A DNA stretch of 64,000 nt from Variovorax paradoxus (GTDB lineage Bacteria > Pseudomonadota > Gammaproteobacteria > Burkholderiales > Burkholderiaceae_C). A program made the position numbers and the translations under genes. The notes beneath the pieces were generated by a model. The model did no database searches. It saw only the letters and a list, made by a program, of their open reading frames with translations, and was not told where the DNA came from. Numbering within the stretch: position 1 is the first letter of the stretch; each line of letters opens with the position of its first letter. The stretch spans positions 930,001 to 994,000 of the forward strand of contig NZ_CP046622.1 of NCBI RefSeq assembly GCF_009755665.1. Direction: 5' to 3'. This document shows positions 1-9,036 of this stretch, piece by piece.

Positions 1-1116
<1,116 letters not shown>

Positions 1117-1125
1117 AGCCCCTTT

Positions 1126-1147
1126 GCAGCCCCTGTTACGGGGTTGC
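1126..1147 (+). terminator. Stem-loop after hslU, possible terminator
   Basis: GCAGCCCC pairs with GGGGTTGC (one G-T pair) around a 6-base loop, starting 9 bases after the hslU stop. No T run follows, so it is not a classic intrinsic terminator. It may stabilise the mRNA 3' end or act with Rho. Confidence 0.3.
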
Positions 1148-1205
1148 GCTTCACGCATTACATTCACTGCGTGAGCTAAGTACTTCTTTTTCAACGAAAT
1201 TCGCC

Positions 1206-1225
1206 GATTTCCAAGTTTGGAAATC
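1206..1225. repeat. Perfect palindrome upstream of the dcw promoter
   Basis: GATTTCCAAGTTTGGAAATC has 9-base arms around a 2-base centre. It lies about 50-70 bases upstream of the proposed mraZ -35 element, where an operator for a dimeric regulator would fit. The regulator is unknown. Confidence 0.5.
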
Positions 1226-1230
1226 AGCGC

Positions 1231-1243
1231 TAAGTCGTTGATT
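1231..1243 (-). promoter_or_regulatory. IHF-like site upstream of mraZ
   Basis: On the minus strand the sequence AATCAACGACTTA fits the IHF consensus WATCAANNNNTTR exactly. It lies about 65-75 bases upstream of the predicted transcription start. The longer form CTAAGTCGTTGATT is shared with two sites upstream of opgH (59297-59309 and 59422-59434). Binding is inferred from consensus only. Confidence 0.4.
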
Positions 1244-1272
1244 CCATTACAAAAAATACCACCAACGACCAG

Positions 1273-1300
1273 TTGCGCCTGAAGTGTTTCCTGCTACAGT
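1273..1300 (+). promoter_or_regulatory. Promoter of mraZ and the dcw operon
   Basis: TTGCGC (1273-1278), a 16-base spacer and TACAGT (1295-1300) preceded by TGC form a sigma70 promoter with an extended -10. Transcription would start near 1307, inside the MraZ box array, which fits repression by MraZ. This is a consensus-based call. Confidence 0.6.
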
Positions 1301-1332
1301 GCAAAAAAGTGCAGTTAAGTGGGAAAAAGTGC
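1299..1332 (+). promoter_or_regulatory. MraZ operator: four GTGC/GTGG boxes at exact 10-base spacing
   Basis: GTGC at 1299, GTGC at 1309, GTGG at 1319 and GTGC at 1329 repeat with a 10-base period, most preceded by A-rich bases (AAAAAGTGC twice). MraZ proteins are known to bind tandem GTG-containing repeats with this helical spacing upstream of their own gene. The array overlaps the end of the -10 element and the predicted start site, so binding would block transcription of the whole cluster. Confidence 0.75.
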
Positions 1333-1384
1333 GGATGGTGCCCCTTTCGGGTGCCGCGGCATTCCCAACACAAAGGTCCTGGTC

Positions 1385-1813
1385 GTGTTTCAAGGCGCTT
1401 CATCGCTCAGTCTCGATGCCAAGGGGCGGCTCTCCGTGCCGACCCGGCATCGTGACGTCCTGAGCGCGACGGCGAACGGCCAGCTCACCATCACCAAGCA
1501 CCCGCACGGGTGCCTCATGGTGTTCCCCCGTCCCGAGTGGGAGAAATTCCGCGAGCGCATCGCCGCATTGCCGATGTCGGCACAGTGGTGGAAGCGCGTT
1601 TTCCTCGGCAACGCCATGGACGTCGAGATGGACGGCACCGGCCGCATCCTCGTGTCGCCCGAACTGCGTGCGGCCACCGGCATCACGCGCGAGACGCTGT
1701 TGTTGGGCATGGGCAATCACTTCGAGCTCTGGGACAAGGCCACCTACGAGGCCAAGGAGGCCGAGGCCACCCAGGGCGAGATGCCCGATGTGTTTCAGGA
1801 CTTCGCGTTCTGA
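1385..1813 (+). CDS. mraZ: MraZ, transcriptional regulator of the dcw cluster
   Basis: MraZ is a DNA-binding protein with two SpoVT/AbrB-type folds that represses its own operon. The start is taken as GTG 1385 because the protein then begins [18 protein letters not shown], the usual MraZ N-terminus, giving 142 residues, near the family size. AAAGG lies 8 bases upstream. An in-frame GTG at 1319 would lie inside the operator and add 22 residues foreign to the family. Both DAKGR-type half motifs are present (the second reads [13 protein letters not shown]). The gene is first in the operon and rsmH follows after 8 bases. Confidence 0.93.
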   Translation: MFQGASSLSLDAKGRLSVPTRHRDVLSATANGQLTITKHPHGCLMVFPRPEWEKFRERIAALPMSAQWWKRVFLGNAMDVEMDGTGRILVSPELRAATGITRETLLLGMGNHFELWDKATYEAKEAEATQGEMPDVFQDFAF

Positions 1814-1821
1814 GGGCTTGT

Positions 1822-2745
1822 GTGAACACTCCATGGATTCATACAACCGTGATGCTGAACGAAGCGGTGGAAGCCCTTCTTTCCGGCAGCACCGCGGCGA
1901 CCGGCACCTACGTGGACGCGACGTTCGGGCGCGGAGGGCATTCGCGCGCCATTCTCGCGAGGCTGGCTCCGGAAGGCAGGCTGATCGCATTCGACAAGGA
2001 TGCGGAAGCGGTGGCCGAAGCAGCGCGCATCTCGGATGCGCGTTTTTCCATCCGGCACCAGGGATTCCGTTCGCTGGGTGAATTGCCCGATGCCAGCGTG
2101 GCGGGTGTGCTGATGGACCTGGGCGTGAGTTCGCCGCAAATCGACAACCCGGTGCGCGGTTTCAGTTTTCGTTTCGACGGCCCGCTCGACATGCGCATGG
2201 ACACCACGCGCGGCGAGAGCGTGGCCGAATGGCTGGCAACGGCCGAACTTCAGCAGATTGCAGAGGTGATCCGTGACTATGGCGAAGAACGGTTTGCTGT
2301 TCAGATTGCAAAGGCGATTGTTGCTCGCAGACAAGAACGGGGCGCAATTTCAACCACCACCGAACTGGCCGAGCTCGTGGCTGGCACGGTCAAAACCCGC
2401 GAGCAGGGCCAGAACCCTGCAACGCGCACATTTCAGGCTTTTCGGATTTTCATCAACGCCGAGCTTGAAGAGCTGCAACAGGCGCTAGACGCGAGCCTTT
2501 CGGTGCTGCAGCCCGGCGGCCGGCTCGCGGTGATCAGCTTTCACTCGCTGGAAGACCGCATCGTGAAGCAGTTCATCGCCAAGCACTCCAAGGAGGTGTA
2601 CGACCGTCGCGCGCCTTTCGCGGCGCCCAAGGTGATGAAGCTGCGCGCGCTCGAGCGCATCAAGCCGTCCGACGCGGAAGTGCGCGGCAACCCGCGCTCT
2701 CGCAGCGCCATCCTGCGCGTGGCCGAACGCACCGAGGCGGCATGA
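1822..2745 (+). CDS. rsmH: RsmH, 16S rRNA (cytosine-1402-N4) methyltransferase
   Basis: RsmH (MraW) uses S-adenosylmethionine to methylate N4 of C1402 in 16S rRNA. GTG 1822 gives 307 residues beginning [19 protein letters not shown], as in the family. The SAM loop [14 protein letters not shown] (about residues 33-46), the segment [14 protein letters not shown] and the C-terminal [13 protein letters not shown] are all present. A longer upstream reading is possible in this frame but overlaps mraZ and has no family similarity. The gene overlaps ftsL by ATGA. Confidence 0.95.
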   Translation: MNTPWIHTTVMLNEAVEALLSGSTAATGTYVDATFGRGGHSRAILARLAPEGRLIAFDKDAEAVAEAARISDARFSIRHQGFRSLGELPDASVAGVLMDLGVSSPQIDNPVRGFSFRFDGPLDMRMDTTRGESVAEWLATAELQQIAEVIRDYGEERFAVQIAKAIVARRQERGAISTTTELAELVAGTVKTREQGQNPATRTFQAFRIFINAELEELQQALDASLSVLQPGGRLAVISFHSLEDRIVKQFIAKHSKEVYDRRAPFAAPKVMKLRALERIKPSDAEVRGNPRSRSAILRVAERTEAA

Positions 2746-3092
2746 CGCGCCTCAACCTGCTCCTGCTGCTGGCCGTCATTTCGACGGCGCTGTACCTCGT
2801 GCACACGCAGTACCTGTCGCGCCAGCTGTACACCGAGCTCGACCGTTCGCAGCAGGAAGCGCGCCGCCTCGAGCTCGACCACGATCGGCTGCAAGTGGAA
2901 AAGCGCGCGCAGGCCACGCCGCTGCGCGTGGAAAAGCTCGCCAAGGAGCAGCTCCAGATGCGCACCACCACGCCGGCCATCACGCAATATGTGCGGCCCG
3001 ACGGCACCGTGATTCCGGCCGTGGTGGCTCCGCCGCCCGCGCCGCCGGCCGCCCCCGCGCCAAAGCCCACCGCAGCGAGGCCCCAGCGATGA
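2742..3092 (+). CDS. ftsL: FtsL, cell division protein
   Basis: FtsL is a small bitopic membrane protein that joins FtsB and FtsQ in the divisome and helps activate FtsWI. The 116-residue product has a short N-terminus, one membrane segment (about residues 4-20), then a charged coiled-coil region (about 30-75) and a Pro/Ala-rich tail from about 90. It starts with an ATGA overlap on rsmH and ends with another on ftsI, which is the standard position. The sequence itself is poorly conserved, so the call rests on topology and position. Confidence 0.9.
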   Translation: MTRLNLLLLLAVISTALYLVHTQYLSRQLYTELDRSQQEARRLELDHDRLQVEKRAQATPLRVEKLAKEQLQMRTTTPAITQYVRPDGTVIPAVVAPPPAPPAAPAPKPTAARPQR

Positions 3093-4837
3093 GCCGCCGC
3101 AGCGTTCGCTACACCACCAGCCCCTTGCTCGCGAGCAAGACGCCGGTCTGGCGCAGCAAGTTCATCGTGGCCGGCATTGCGCTCGGCTTTGTCGTGCTGG
3201 CGGGCCGGGCCGCCTACGTGCAGGTCTTCAACAACAGCTTCTTCCAGCGGCAAGGCGAAGTGCGCTTTGCGCGCACGCTGGAGTTGCCGGCCAACCGCGG
3301 GCGCATCCTCGATCGCAACGGGCTCATCCTGGCTTCCAGCGTGGTGGCGCCCAGCATCTGGGCCATTCCGGAAGACATCGAACGCGATGACCCCGAGGTG
3401 CGCGCCAAACTCAAGCAAGTGGCCAAGCTGCTCGAGATGCCGCAGAAGGAGTTCGACAAGAAGCTCGAGGACGAGGACAAGACCTTCGTCTGGATCAAGC
3501 GGCAGGTCGACGAACCCATTGCCAAGCAGATTGCCGCACTCAACCTCAAGGGCATCTACCAGCGCAAGGAATACAAGCGCCAATACCCCGAAGGCGAGGC
3601 CGCCGCGCACGTGGTGGGCTTCACCAATGTCGAAGACAACGGGCAGGAAGGCATCGAGCTTTCCTTTAACAAGGAGCTGGCCGGCAAGGCCGGCTCGCGC
3701 CGCGTCATCAAGGATCGCCTGGGCCGCGTGGTCGAGGGCGTGGGCGAGCAGGTGCCGCCGGTCGACGGCAAGGACATCCAGCTCAGCGTTGACAGCAAGG
3801 TGCAGTTCTTCGCCTATCAAAAGCTGCGCGATGCCGTAACGGCACGCAAGGCCAAGGCCGGCAGCGTGGTGGTGCTCGACGCCGTGACCGGCGAGGTGCT
3901 GGCGCTGGCCAACTACCCGAGCTACGTGCCCGACAAGCGGCAGAACCTCACCGGCGAGCAGTTGCGCAACCGCGCACTCACCGACACCTTCGAGCCCGGC
4001 TCGACCATGAAGCCGATCACCGTGGCCATGGCGCTGGAGGCCGGCCGCGTGAAGCCGTCCACGCTCATCGAAACCTCGCCCGGCCGCTACCAGATGGGCG
4101 GCTTCACCATCAGCGACACGCACAACTACGGCACGCTCACGGTCGAAGGCGTGATCCAGAAGTCGAGCAACGTCGGCGCGCTGAAGATCGCGCAGAAGAT
4201 GTCTCCGCACGAAATGTGGGACACCTACACCGCGCTCGGCTACGGCCAGAAGCCGCAGATCCAGTTTCCGGGCGCGGTGACTGGGCGGCTGCGCCCCTGG
4301 AAGACCTGGAAGCCGGTCGAGCAAGCCACCATGGCCTACGGCTACGGGCTGTCGGCGTCGCTGTTTCAAATGGCGCATTCGTACACAGCCTTCGCGCACG
4401 ATGGCGCGATCATTCCGGTCACCATTCTCAAGAGCAGCGAGCCGCCTGTCGGCGTGCGGGTGTTTTCGCCCTCGAACGCTCTGGCGGTGCGCAAGATGCT
4501 GCAGATGGCCGCAGGGCCGGGCGGCACCGGCACGCGCGCACAGACCATCGGCTACTCGGTCGGCGGCAAGTCGGGCACGGCGCACAAGCAGGTTGGCAAA
4601 GGTTACGCAAGCAACAAATATCGCGCGTGGTTCACAGGCATGGCGCCCATCGAAAAGCCGCGCATCATCGTCGGCGTGATGATCGACGAGCCGAGCGACG
4701 GCCAATACTTCGGCGGCGTGGCCGCCGCGCCTGTTTTCAGCGAAGTCGTGCAGCAGACCCTGCGCATGATGAACGTTGCGCCCGACCTCGCGGTCAAACC
4801 CTTGGTGGTGACGCAAGGCGTCGACGAGAGCTTCTGA
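3089..4837 (+). CDS. ftsI: FtsI (PBP3), septal peptidoglycan transpeptidase
   Basis: FtsI cross-links septal peptidoglycan as partner of FtsW. The 582-residue protein has a cytoplasmic tail, one membrane anchor (about residues 25-45), a dimerisation domain and a transpeptidase domain. The active-site motifs are STMK (305-308, nucleophile Ser305), SSN (359-361) and KSGT (494-497). Length and motif spacing match class B penicillin-binding proteins. It sits between ftsL (4-base overlap) and murE (2-base gap). Confidence 0.97.
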   Translation: MSRRSVRYTTSPLLASKTPVWRSKFIVAGIALGFVVLAGRAAYVQVFNNSFFQRQGEVRFARTLELPANRGRILDRNGLILASSVVAPSIWAIPEDIERDDPEVRAKLKQVAKLLEMPQKEFDKKLEDEDKTFVWIKRQVDEPIAKQIAALNLKGIYQRKEYKRQYPEGEAAAHVVGFTNVEDNGQEGIELSFNKELAGKAGSRRVIKDRLGRVVEGVGEQVPPVDGKDIQLSVDSKVQFFAYQKLRDAVTARKAKAGSVVVLDAVTGEVLALANYPSYVPDKRQNLTGEQLRNRALTDTFEPGSTMKPITVAMALEAGRVKPSTLIETSPGRYQMGGFTISDTHNYGTLTVEGVIQKSSNVGALKIAQKMSPHEMWDTYTALGYGQKPQIQFPGAVTGRLRPWKTWKPVEQATMAYGYGLSASLFQMAHSYTAFAHDGAIIPVTILKSSEPPVGVRVFSPSNALAVRKMLQMAAGPGGTGTRAQTIGYSVGGKSGTAHKQVGKGYASNKYRAWFTGMAPIEKPRIIVGVMIDEPSDGQYFGGVAAAPVFSEVVQQTLRMMNVAPDLAVKPLVVTQGVDESF

Positions 4838-4839
4838 GC

Positions 4840-6402
4840 ATGCTGACACTCACTTCCCCTCAGCTCGCCGCGCTCTGGCTCCAGGAGCGCGTGCAGGGTG
4901 CGCTGCATGCGGACAGCCGGCCGGTCGGCGCTGGCGACGGCTTCATTGCATGGCCCGGCGCCGCAACCGACGGGCGCAAGCACGTGGCGGCTGCACTGGC
5001 GCAGGGTGCTGCGGCCTGCCTGGTCGAGCACGAAGGCGTGGAAGCTTTCGGCTTCGACCAGGGCGAATTCAGCGACCGCATTGCAAGCTACCCGGGCCTG
5101 AAGGCCGCGACTGGCCCGATCGCTTCCGCCTTCTACGGCAACCCGTCGGCCGCGCTCGAACTGCTGGCCGTCACCGGCACCAACGGCAAGACCTCCACCG
5201 CGTGGTGGCTGGCCGAAGCGCTTTCCACCTTGACCGTGCCCGGCGGTGTTCGCACCTTGCGGATCGACGGCAGCGCCGAGCGCAGCGTGCCGTCGCCCTG
5301 CGCGGTCATGGGCACGCTGGGCATCGGCGTGCCGCCGGCGCTCACCTACACCGGCCTCACCACACCTGACCCGGTGATGATGCAGCGCGAACTGCGCGCG
5401 CTGGTCGAGCGCGGCTTCGGCGCCTGCGCCATCGAGGCCTCGTCCATCGGCATTGCCGAACGGCGGCTCGACGGCGCGCGTATTGCGGTGGCCGTGTTCA
5501 CCAACTTCACGCAGGATCACCTCGACTACCACGGCAGCATGGAGGCCTACTGGCAAGCCAAGGCCGAGCTGTTCCGCTGGCCCGCATTGCGTGCCGCGGT
5601 CATCAACATCGACGACGTCCACGGCGCCACCCTGTGCGCCAACCTGATCGAAGCCGGCGTCGGCGCGCTCGACGTCTGGACTGTTTCGGCCGCGGGCTCG
5701 CCGGCGCGGCTCATGGCGCGCGACGTGGGCTACGACGCGCAGGGGCTTCAGTTCTCGGTGGCCGAGCACGGCACCGATGCGGTGGAGCGCATCTCGACCG
5801 GACTGATCGGCCAGTACAACGTGGCCAACCTGCTGGGCGTGCTGGGCACGCTGCGCGCGCTGGGTCTTACGCTCTCGGAGGCTGTGGCGGCGTGCGCCAG
5901 CCTCGGCAGCGTGCCGGGTCGCATGGAGCGGGTGGGTGCCGGTGTGGGCGCGCCGCTGGCGGTGGTCGACTACGCCCATACGCCCGACGCTCTCGACAAG
6001 GCACTGGCCGGCCTGCGCCCGCTCGCGCAGCAGCGCGGCGGTGCGCTCTGGTGCCTCTTCGGCTGCGGCGGCGACCGCGACCCGATCAAGCGGCCGATGA
6101 TGGCGGCCGTGGCCGAGCGCCAGGCCGACCGCGTGATCGTGACCAGCGACAACCCGCGCAGCGAAAACCCCGACGCGATCATCAGCCAGGTGCTGCTCGG
6201 TCTCTCGCGCCCCGAAGCGGCCCAGGTGCAGCCCGACCGCGCGGCCGCCATTGCCGACGCCATTGCACAGGCTGCGCCGCAAGACGTGGTGCTCATCGCC
6301 GGCAAGGGCCATGAAGCCTGGCAGGAGATTGCCGGCCAGCGCATTCCGTTCTCCGACCGTATCCACGCGCAGGACGCGCTCGCCCAGCGAGGTGCCGCAT
6401 GA
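4840..6402 (+). CDS. murE: MurE, UDP-MurNAc-L-Ala-D-Glu:meso-diaminopimelate ligase
   Basis: MurE adds the third amino acid to the peptidoglycan precursor in the cytoplasm, using ATP. ATG 4840 lies 2 bases after the ftsI stop and gives 520 residues starting MLTLTSPQLAALWL. The P-loop TGTNGKTS is at 112-119 and the motif DNPR at 437-440 predicts meso-diaminopimelate rather than lysine as the substrate, as expected in a Gram-negative organism. Three Mur ligase domains are complete. The stop overlaps murF by ATGA. Confidence 0.97.
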   Translation: MLTLTSPQLAALWLQERVQGALHADSRPVGAGDGFIAWPGAATDGRKHVAAALAQGAAACLVEHEGVEAFGFDQGEFSDRIASYPGLKAATGPIASAFYGNPSAALELLAVTGTNGKTSTAWWLAEALSTLTVPGGVRTLRIDGSAERSVPSPCAVMGTLGIGVPPALTYTGLTTPDPVMMQRELRALVERGFGACAIEASSIGIAERRLDGARIAVAVFTNFTQDHLDYHGSMEAYWQAKAELFRWPALRAAVINIDDVHGATLCANLIEAGVGALDVWTVSAAGSPARLMARDVGYDAQGLQFSVAEHGTDAVERISTGLIGQYNVANLLGVLGTLRALGLTLSEAVAACASLGSVPGRMERVGAGVGAPLAVVDYAHTPDALDKALAGLRPLAQQRGGALWCLFGCGGDRDPIKRPMMAAVAERQADRVIVTSDNPRSENPDAIISQVLLGLSRPEAAQVQPDRAAAIADAIAQAAPQDVVLIAGKGHEAWQEIAGQRIPFSDRIHAQDALAQRGAA

Positions 6403-7835
6403 GCGAGCCGATGATGCTCACGCTGGCCCAGGCGCAGCAGTGGATTCCCGGCTCGCGCCTGGTGGGCGACCCTGGAACCGCGATTGCCCGCGTTCACACC
6501 GACACCCGCACGCTGTCGCAGGGCGACCTGTTCGTGGCGCTCAAGGGCGAGCGCTTCGACGCCAATGAATTTTTGGCCGACGCCAAGGCGCACGGTGCCG
6601 TGGCCGCCATTGCGCACCATGGCCTGGAGGATGCCGGCCTGGCCGGCCTCGAGGTGCCCGATTCGCTCGCCGCACTCGGTGCGCTGGGCGCACGCTGGCG
6701 CGCGCAGTTCGACCTGCCGCTCATTGCCGTCACGGGCAGCAACGGCAAGACCACCGTCACGCAAATGATCGCGGCCATCCTGGTCGCCTTCAGGGCCGAC
6801 CGCGCCCTGGCGACGGCCGGCAACTTCAACAACGAGATCGGCGTGCCGCTGACGCTGCTTCGCCTGCGGGCCAAACACCAGCATGCGGTGGTCGAGCTGG
6901 GCATGAACCACCCGGGCGAGATTGCGCGCCTGGCCGCCATCGCGCGCCCGACCATTGCGCTGGTGAACAACGCCCAGCGCGAACACCTCGAGTTCATGGC
7001 CACCGTCGATGCGGTGGCGCGCGAGAACGGCGCCGTGTTTTCCTTCTTGCCGGAGGGCGGCACCGCCGTGTTCCCGCATGCCGACGAGTTCACGCCGCTG
7101 TGGAACGACATGGCACGTGACGGCGCATCGCCCCGGTGCATGACCTTCGGCGAGCAGCCGGACGCCGATATCTCGCTGGTCCGCGCGGACTGGGGGAAGG
7201 GCGCCTGGCAGGTCGGCATTCGCACGCCGCTGGGCGACTTCGATGCGAGCCTGCACATTGCGGGCCGGCACAACGTCGTCAATGCGCTCGCGGCTACCGC
7301 GTGTGCGCTTGCAGCAGGCGTATCGCTCGAAACCATTGCCGCGGGTCTCACCAAATTCGAACCGGTGAAGGGCCGCTCCAAGGCGAGCGAGGTCGTGCTG
7401 CCTGGTGGGCATTCGGTCACGCTCGTGGACGACACCTACAACGCCAACCCCGATTCCGTGCGCGCCGCCATCGACGTGCTCGCGGCGCTGCCCGGCCCGC
7501 GCCTGCTGGTGCTGGGCGACATGGGCGAAGTGGGCGACCACGCACTCGAATTTCACACCGAGGTCGGCGACTGGGCGCGGCAGCGCGGCATCGAGGCGGT
7601 GTACGCGCTGGGTGCCGAAACGGCGCACAGCGTTGCCGCATTCGGCGATGGAAGCAGCGGCAACGATGGGCGGCACTTCGCCGAGATCGATGCGCTCAAC
7701 GCTGCCGTGCTCGCGCGGCTGCCGCAGGTCGGGAGCGTGCTGGTCAAGGGCTCGCGCTTCATGAAGATGGAGCGGGTGGTGCAGGCCATCGAGCAATCAC
7801 GACAACAACAAAAGGAGGCCGGTCATGACGCATGA
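6399..7835 (+). CDS. murF: MurF, UDP-MurNAc-tripeptide:D-Ala-D-Ala ligase
   Basis: MurF completes the UDP-MurNAc-pentapeptide by adding D-Ala-D-Ala made by Ddl, encoded later in the same operon. The 478-residue protein has the N-terminal recognition domain, the P-loop TGSNGKTT starting at residue 112, the segment VVELGMNHPGEI, and a C-terminal domain with DDTYNANPDSV. It overlaps murE by 4 bases and is followed after 15 bases by mraY. Confidence 0.97.
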   Translation: MSEPMMLTLAQAQQWIPGSRLVGDPGTAIARVHTDTRTLSQGDLFVALKGERFDANEFLADAKAHGAVAAIAHHGLEDAGLAGLEVPDSLAALGALGARWRAQFDLPLIAVTGSNGKTTVTQMIAAILVAFRADRALATAGNFNNEIGVPLTLLRLRAKHQHAVVELGMNHPGEIARLAAIARPTIALVNNAQREHLEFMATVDAVARENGAVFSFLPEGGTAVFPHADEFTPLWNDMARDGASPRCMTFGEQPDADISLVRADWGKGAWQVGIRTPLGDFDASLHIAGRHNVVNALAATACALAAGVSLETIAAGLTKFEPVKGRSKASEVVLPGGHSVTLVDDTYNANPDSVRAAIDVLAALPGPRLLVLGDMGEVGDHALEFHTEVGDWARQRGIEAVYALGAETAHSVAAFGDGSSGNDGRHFAEIDALNAAVLARLPQVGSVLVKGSRFMKMERVVQAIEQSRQQQKEAGHDA

Positions 7836-7850
7836 GCCGCGCAAGACAAC

Positions 7851-9029
7851 ATGCTGATGAGCCTGGCCCAGTGGCTGCAAACTCTCTCGCCCGAATTCGG
7901 TTTTTTGCGCGTTTTTCAGTACCTCACATTCCGTGCGCTGATGGCGTCGCTGACGGCGCTGGTGGTCGGTCTGGTCGCCGGTCCGTATGTGATCCGCCGC
8001 CTGGCCGCGCTCAAGATCGGCCAGCCGGTGCGTGGCTACGGCATGGAAACGCACCTGACCAAGAGCGGCACACCCACCATGGGCGGCGTGCTGGTGCTGT
8101 TTGCCATCGCCTTTGCCACGCTGCTGTGGTTCGACCTGTCGAACCGCTTTGTCTGGATCGTGCTGTGGGTGACGATGGGCTTCGGTGCCATCGGCTGGGT
8201 CGACGACTGGCGCAAGGTAGTGCGCAAGGACCCGGAAGGCATGCGCTCGCGCGAAAAGTATTTCTGGCAGTCGGTGGTCGGCCTGATCGCCGGCTTCTAC
8301 TTGCTCTTCAGCATTTCGGAAAGCTCCAACTGGCGCGTGCTGCAGCTGTTCTTCGCCTGGGTGCAGTCGGGCTTCGATCTCGACTTTCCGCCGAAGATCA
8401 ATCTGCTGGTGCCCTTCTTCAAGGAAGTGAGCTATCCGCTCGGCGGCATCGGCTTTGTGGTGCTGACCTACCTGGTGATCGTGGGCGCAAGCAATGCCGT
8501 CAACCTGACCGACGGCTTGGACGGCCTGGCGATCATGCCGGTGGTGATGGTCGGTTCGGCGCTGGGCGTGTTTGCCTACGTGACCGGCAGCGCGGTGTAT
8601 TCCAAGTACCTGCTGTTCCCCAACATTCCAGGATCGGGCGAGCTGCTGGTGTTCTGCTCGGCCATGGCTGGCGCGGGCCTGGCGTTCCTCTGGTTCAACA
8701 CCCATCCGGCGCAGGTCTTCATGGGCGACGTGGGCGCGCTGGCGCTCGGCGGCGCGCTGGGCACCATTGCCGTCATCGTGCGCCAGGAGATCGTGTTCTT
8801 CATCATGGGTGGCATCTTCGTGGTCGAGGCGATCTCGGTCATGGCGCAGGTCATGTACTTCAAGTACACCAAGAAGCGCTACGGCGAGGGCCGGCGCGTG
8901 CTCAAGATGGCGCCGCTGCACCATCACTTCGAGAAGAGCGGCTGGCGCGAGACGCAGGTCGTGGTGCGCTTCTGGATCATCACGATGCTGCTGTGCCTCG
9001 TGGGTCTTTCAACGCTGAAGCTGCGGTAA
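7851..9029 (+). CDS. mraY: MraY, phospho-MurNAc-pentapeptide translocase
   Basis: MraY transfers phospho-MurNAc-pentapeptide to undecaprenyl phosphate, making lipid I at the inner membrane. The 392-residue sequence predicts about ten membrane helices. Family motifs are present: [10 protein letters not shown] near the N-terminus, the aspartate-rich [17 protein letters not shown] and the cytoplasmic histidine motif [11 protein letters not shown] near the C-terminus. ATG 7851 is chosen as the usual family start; an in-frame ATG two codons later is possible. Confidence 0.96.
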   Translation: MLMSLAQWLQTLSPEFGFLRVFQYLTFRALMASLTALVVGLVAGPYVIRRLAALKIGQPVRGYGMETHLTKSGTPTMGGVLVLFAIAFATLLWFDLSNRFVWIVLWVTMGFGAIGWVDDWRKVVRKDPEGMRSREKYFWQSVVGLIAGFYLLFSISESSNWRVLQLFFAWVQSGFDLDFPPKINLLVPFFKEVSYPLGGIGFVVLTYLVIVGASNAVNLTDGLDGLAIMPVVMVGSALGVFAYVTGSAVYSKYLLFPNIPGSGELLVFCSAMAGAGLAFLWFNTHPAQVFMGDVGALALGGALGTIAVIVRQEIVFFIMGGIFVVEAISVMAQVMYFKYTKKRYGEGRRVLKMAPLHHHFEKSGWRETQVVVRFWIITMLLCLVGLSTLKLR

Positions 9030-9036
9030 CGGGCAC

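Noticed and set aside
1319..1384. An earlier GTG start for mraZ
   Set aside because: The codons lie inside the MraZ box array and the extra residues do not match the family; GTG 1385 gives the usual N-terminus.
2660..4849. A 729-codon open frame on the minus strand opposite ftsL and ftsI
   Set aside because: High GC content leaves long stop-free antisense frames. The product is His/Arg/Leu-rich with no domain, and the plus strand encodes intact FtsL and FtsI.
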